Shown here in pieces: positions 6,380-6,786 of a stretch of 6,786 nt of DNA. This DNA comes from an uncultured Fidelibacterota bacterium (lineage in GTDB: Bacteria; Marinisomatota; Marinisomatia; Marinisomatales; UBA1611). The notes under the pieces are model-generated. The model was not told the DNA's origin and did not search any database. It saw only the letters and a program-made list of their open reading frames with translations. Numbering within the stretch: the first letter of the stretch is position 1; each line of letters opens with the position of its first letter. The position numbers and the translations under genes are program-made. Where the stretch lies: NCBI GenBank assembly GCA_913043185.1, contig CAJWMI010000079.1, forward strand, positions 1 to 6,786, given 5' to 3'.

Positions 6380-6538
6380 ATGATATTTAATTTAAAAAGA
6401 CGACAACAAAGAAAACATTCATGGATGGTCCTTCGTGCGATCAATCGTCTCAATGGACATGATACAAGAGAAAACGGGATTAGTCGTTTATGCAGATCTT
6501 TTGTAGACCAAAAAGAAACACATTTTTTAACGTCATGA
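6380..6538 (+). CDS. Small basic protein of unknown function, coupled to lexA
   Basis: This 52-residue frame (ATG 6380 to TGA 6536-6538) is not a family I recognise. It is strongly basic, with 11 Lys/Arg against 4 Asp/Glu, and the positive charge is concentrated in a K-R-R-Q-Q-R-K run at residues 6-12; it has one Cys (38) and no signal peptide or membrane segment. The evidence that it is real is positional: it is the first frame after a good promoter and tandem operator, and its TGA overlaps the lexA ATG as ATGA (6535-6538), while lexA has no Shine-Dalgarno of its own. A leader peptide that only couples translation, or a small SOS-induced protein possibly binding nucleic acid, are both possible. 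Its own start has only a weak GAG six bases upstream. Chance ORF remains possible at this length. Confidence 0.5.
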   Translation: MIFNLKRRQQRKHSWMVLRAINRLNGHDTRENGISRLCRSFVDQKETHFLTS

Positions 6539-6786
6539 GGCCACTGTCCCTAAAGCAAAATAAATTTCTGAGTTTTATAAAAAATTTTATACTAGCTCAG
6601 GGTGAGGCCCCTACCTATGATGAAATAATGTCTGGGCTTGGCTTTAGATCTTTAGGGACAGTGAACTGGTATGTCAATACGCTCGAGGATGAAGGATATT
6701 TATACAGGACAAAAGGTTCTAACGGCAAACGAGCGTTAACACTAACTCAAGAGCACGCCACGCATCCCGAGGCTTGTTTGCCGTTA
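6535..6786 (+). CDS. lexA: LexA-family SOS repressor, N-terminal domain, 3' end cut by window edge
   Basis: The 84 visible codons match the winged-helix DNA-binding domain of LexA. MRPLSLKQNKFLSFI aligns with the usual M-x-PLT-x-x-Q start; APTYDEI (25-31) and GLGFRSLGTVNWYVNTLEDEG (34-54) give the helix-turn-helix, and YLYRTKGSNGKRALTLT the wing. The last residues, ACLPL, correspond to the hinge just before the Ala-Gly self-cleavage site, so the cleavage site and the Ser/Lys protease domain lie past the window. LexA represses DNA-damage genes and is inactivated by RecA-stimulated self-cleavage. The ATG at 6535 is preferred over in-frame ATG 6490 because it gives the family's standard N-terminus and overlaps the small ORF stop as ATGA. 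A LexA-like paralogue controlling a mutagenesis cassette cannot be excluded from this half alone. Confidence 0.85.
   Translation, partial: MRPLSLKQNKFLSFIKNFILAQGEAPTYDEIMSGLGFRSLGTVNWYVNTLEDEGYLYRTKGSNGKRALTLTQEHATHPEACLPL

Noticed and set aside
6490..6534. In-frame upstream ATG giving a 15-residue N-terminal extension of LexA.
   Set aside because: The LexA family begins at the M-x-PL motif encoded at 6535, and that ATG is the one overlapping the small ORF stop.

Overview
The window looks like a chromosomal piece from a marine or environmental bacterium of the FCB superphylum. The best single clue is the secreted glycosidase, which ends in a type IX secretion sorting tail (YPNP start, LLGREV centre, W-N-G-x-D-N-N-G then GTYFVSI, and a final LK). 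The tail style resembles Marinimicrobia or Ignavibacteria-like lineages more than classical Bacteroidetes; this placement is an inference. Base composition is AT-rich, most starts lack a clear Shine-Dalgarno, and TGA is a normal stop in this genome.

Left half, minus strand (5114 down to 1): a small exported class I cytochrome c, then lysA (diaminopimelate decarboxylase), then a large exported GH18 glycosidase with FN3, GATase-like and T9SS domains, then a NamZ-type exo-N-acetylmuramidase cut by the window edge. lysA/GH18 overlap by 8 bp and GH18/namZ by 4 bp (ATGA), so these three are very likely one translationally coupled operon. Two wall-degrading enzymes next to the enzyme that converts meso-DAP to lysine suggest peptidoglycan turnover or scavenging, though that link is an inference.

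Right half, plus strand (5216 to 6786): a divergently transcribed exported PAP2 lipid phosphatase, then a 76-residue SelW-like (Rdx family) selenoprotein whose reading frame crosses an in-frame TGA at 6111-6113 and is therefore invisible to ordinary ORF calling. It has a good sigma70-type promoter and a bacterial-SECIS-like hairpin at the right distance after the TGA. Next is a promoter with a perfect 11-bp tandem repeat over its predicted start site, a 52-codon basic small ORF, and, overlapping it by ATGA, the N-terminal DNA-binding domain of a LexA-family repressor that runs off the window just before its expected self-cleavage region.

The most noteworthy items are the hidden selenoprotein with its SECIS candidate, the small ORF coupled to lexA under an apparent two-copy operator, and the coupled lysA-GH18-namZ block.
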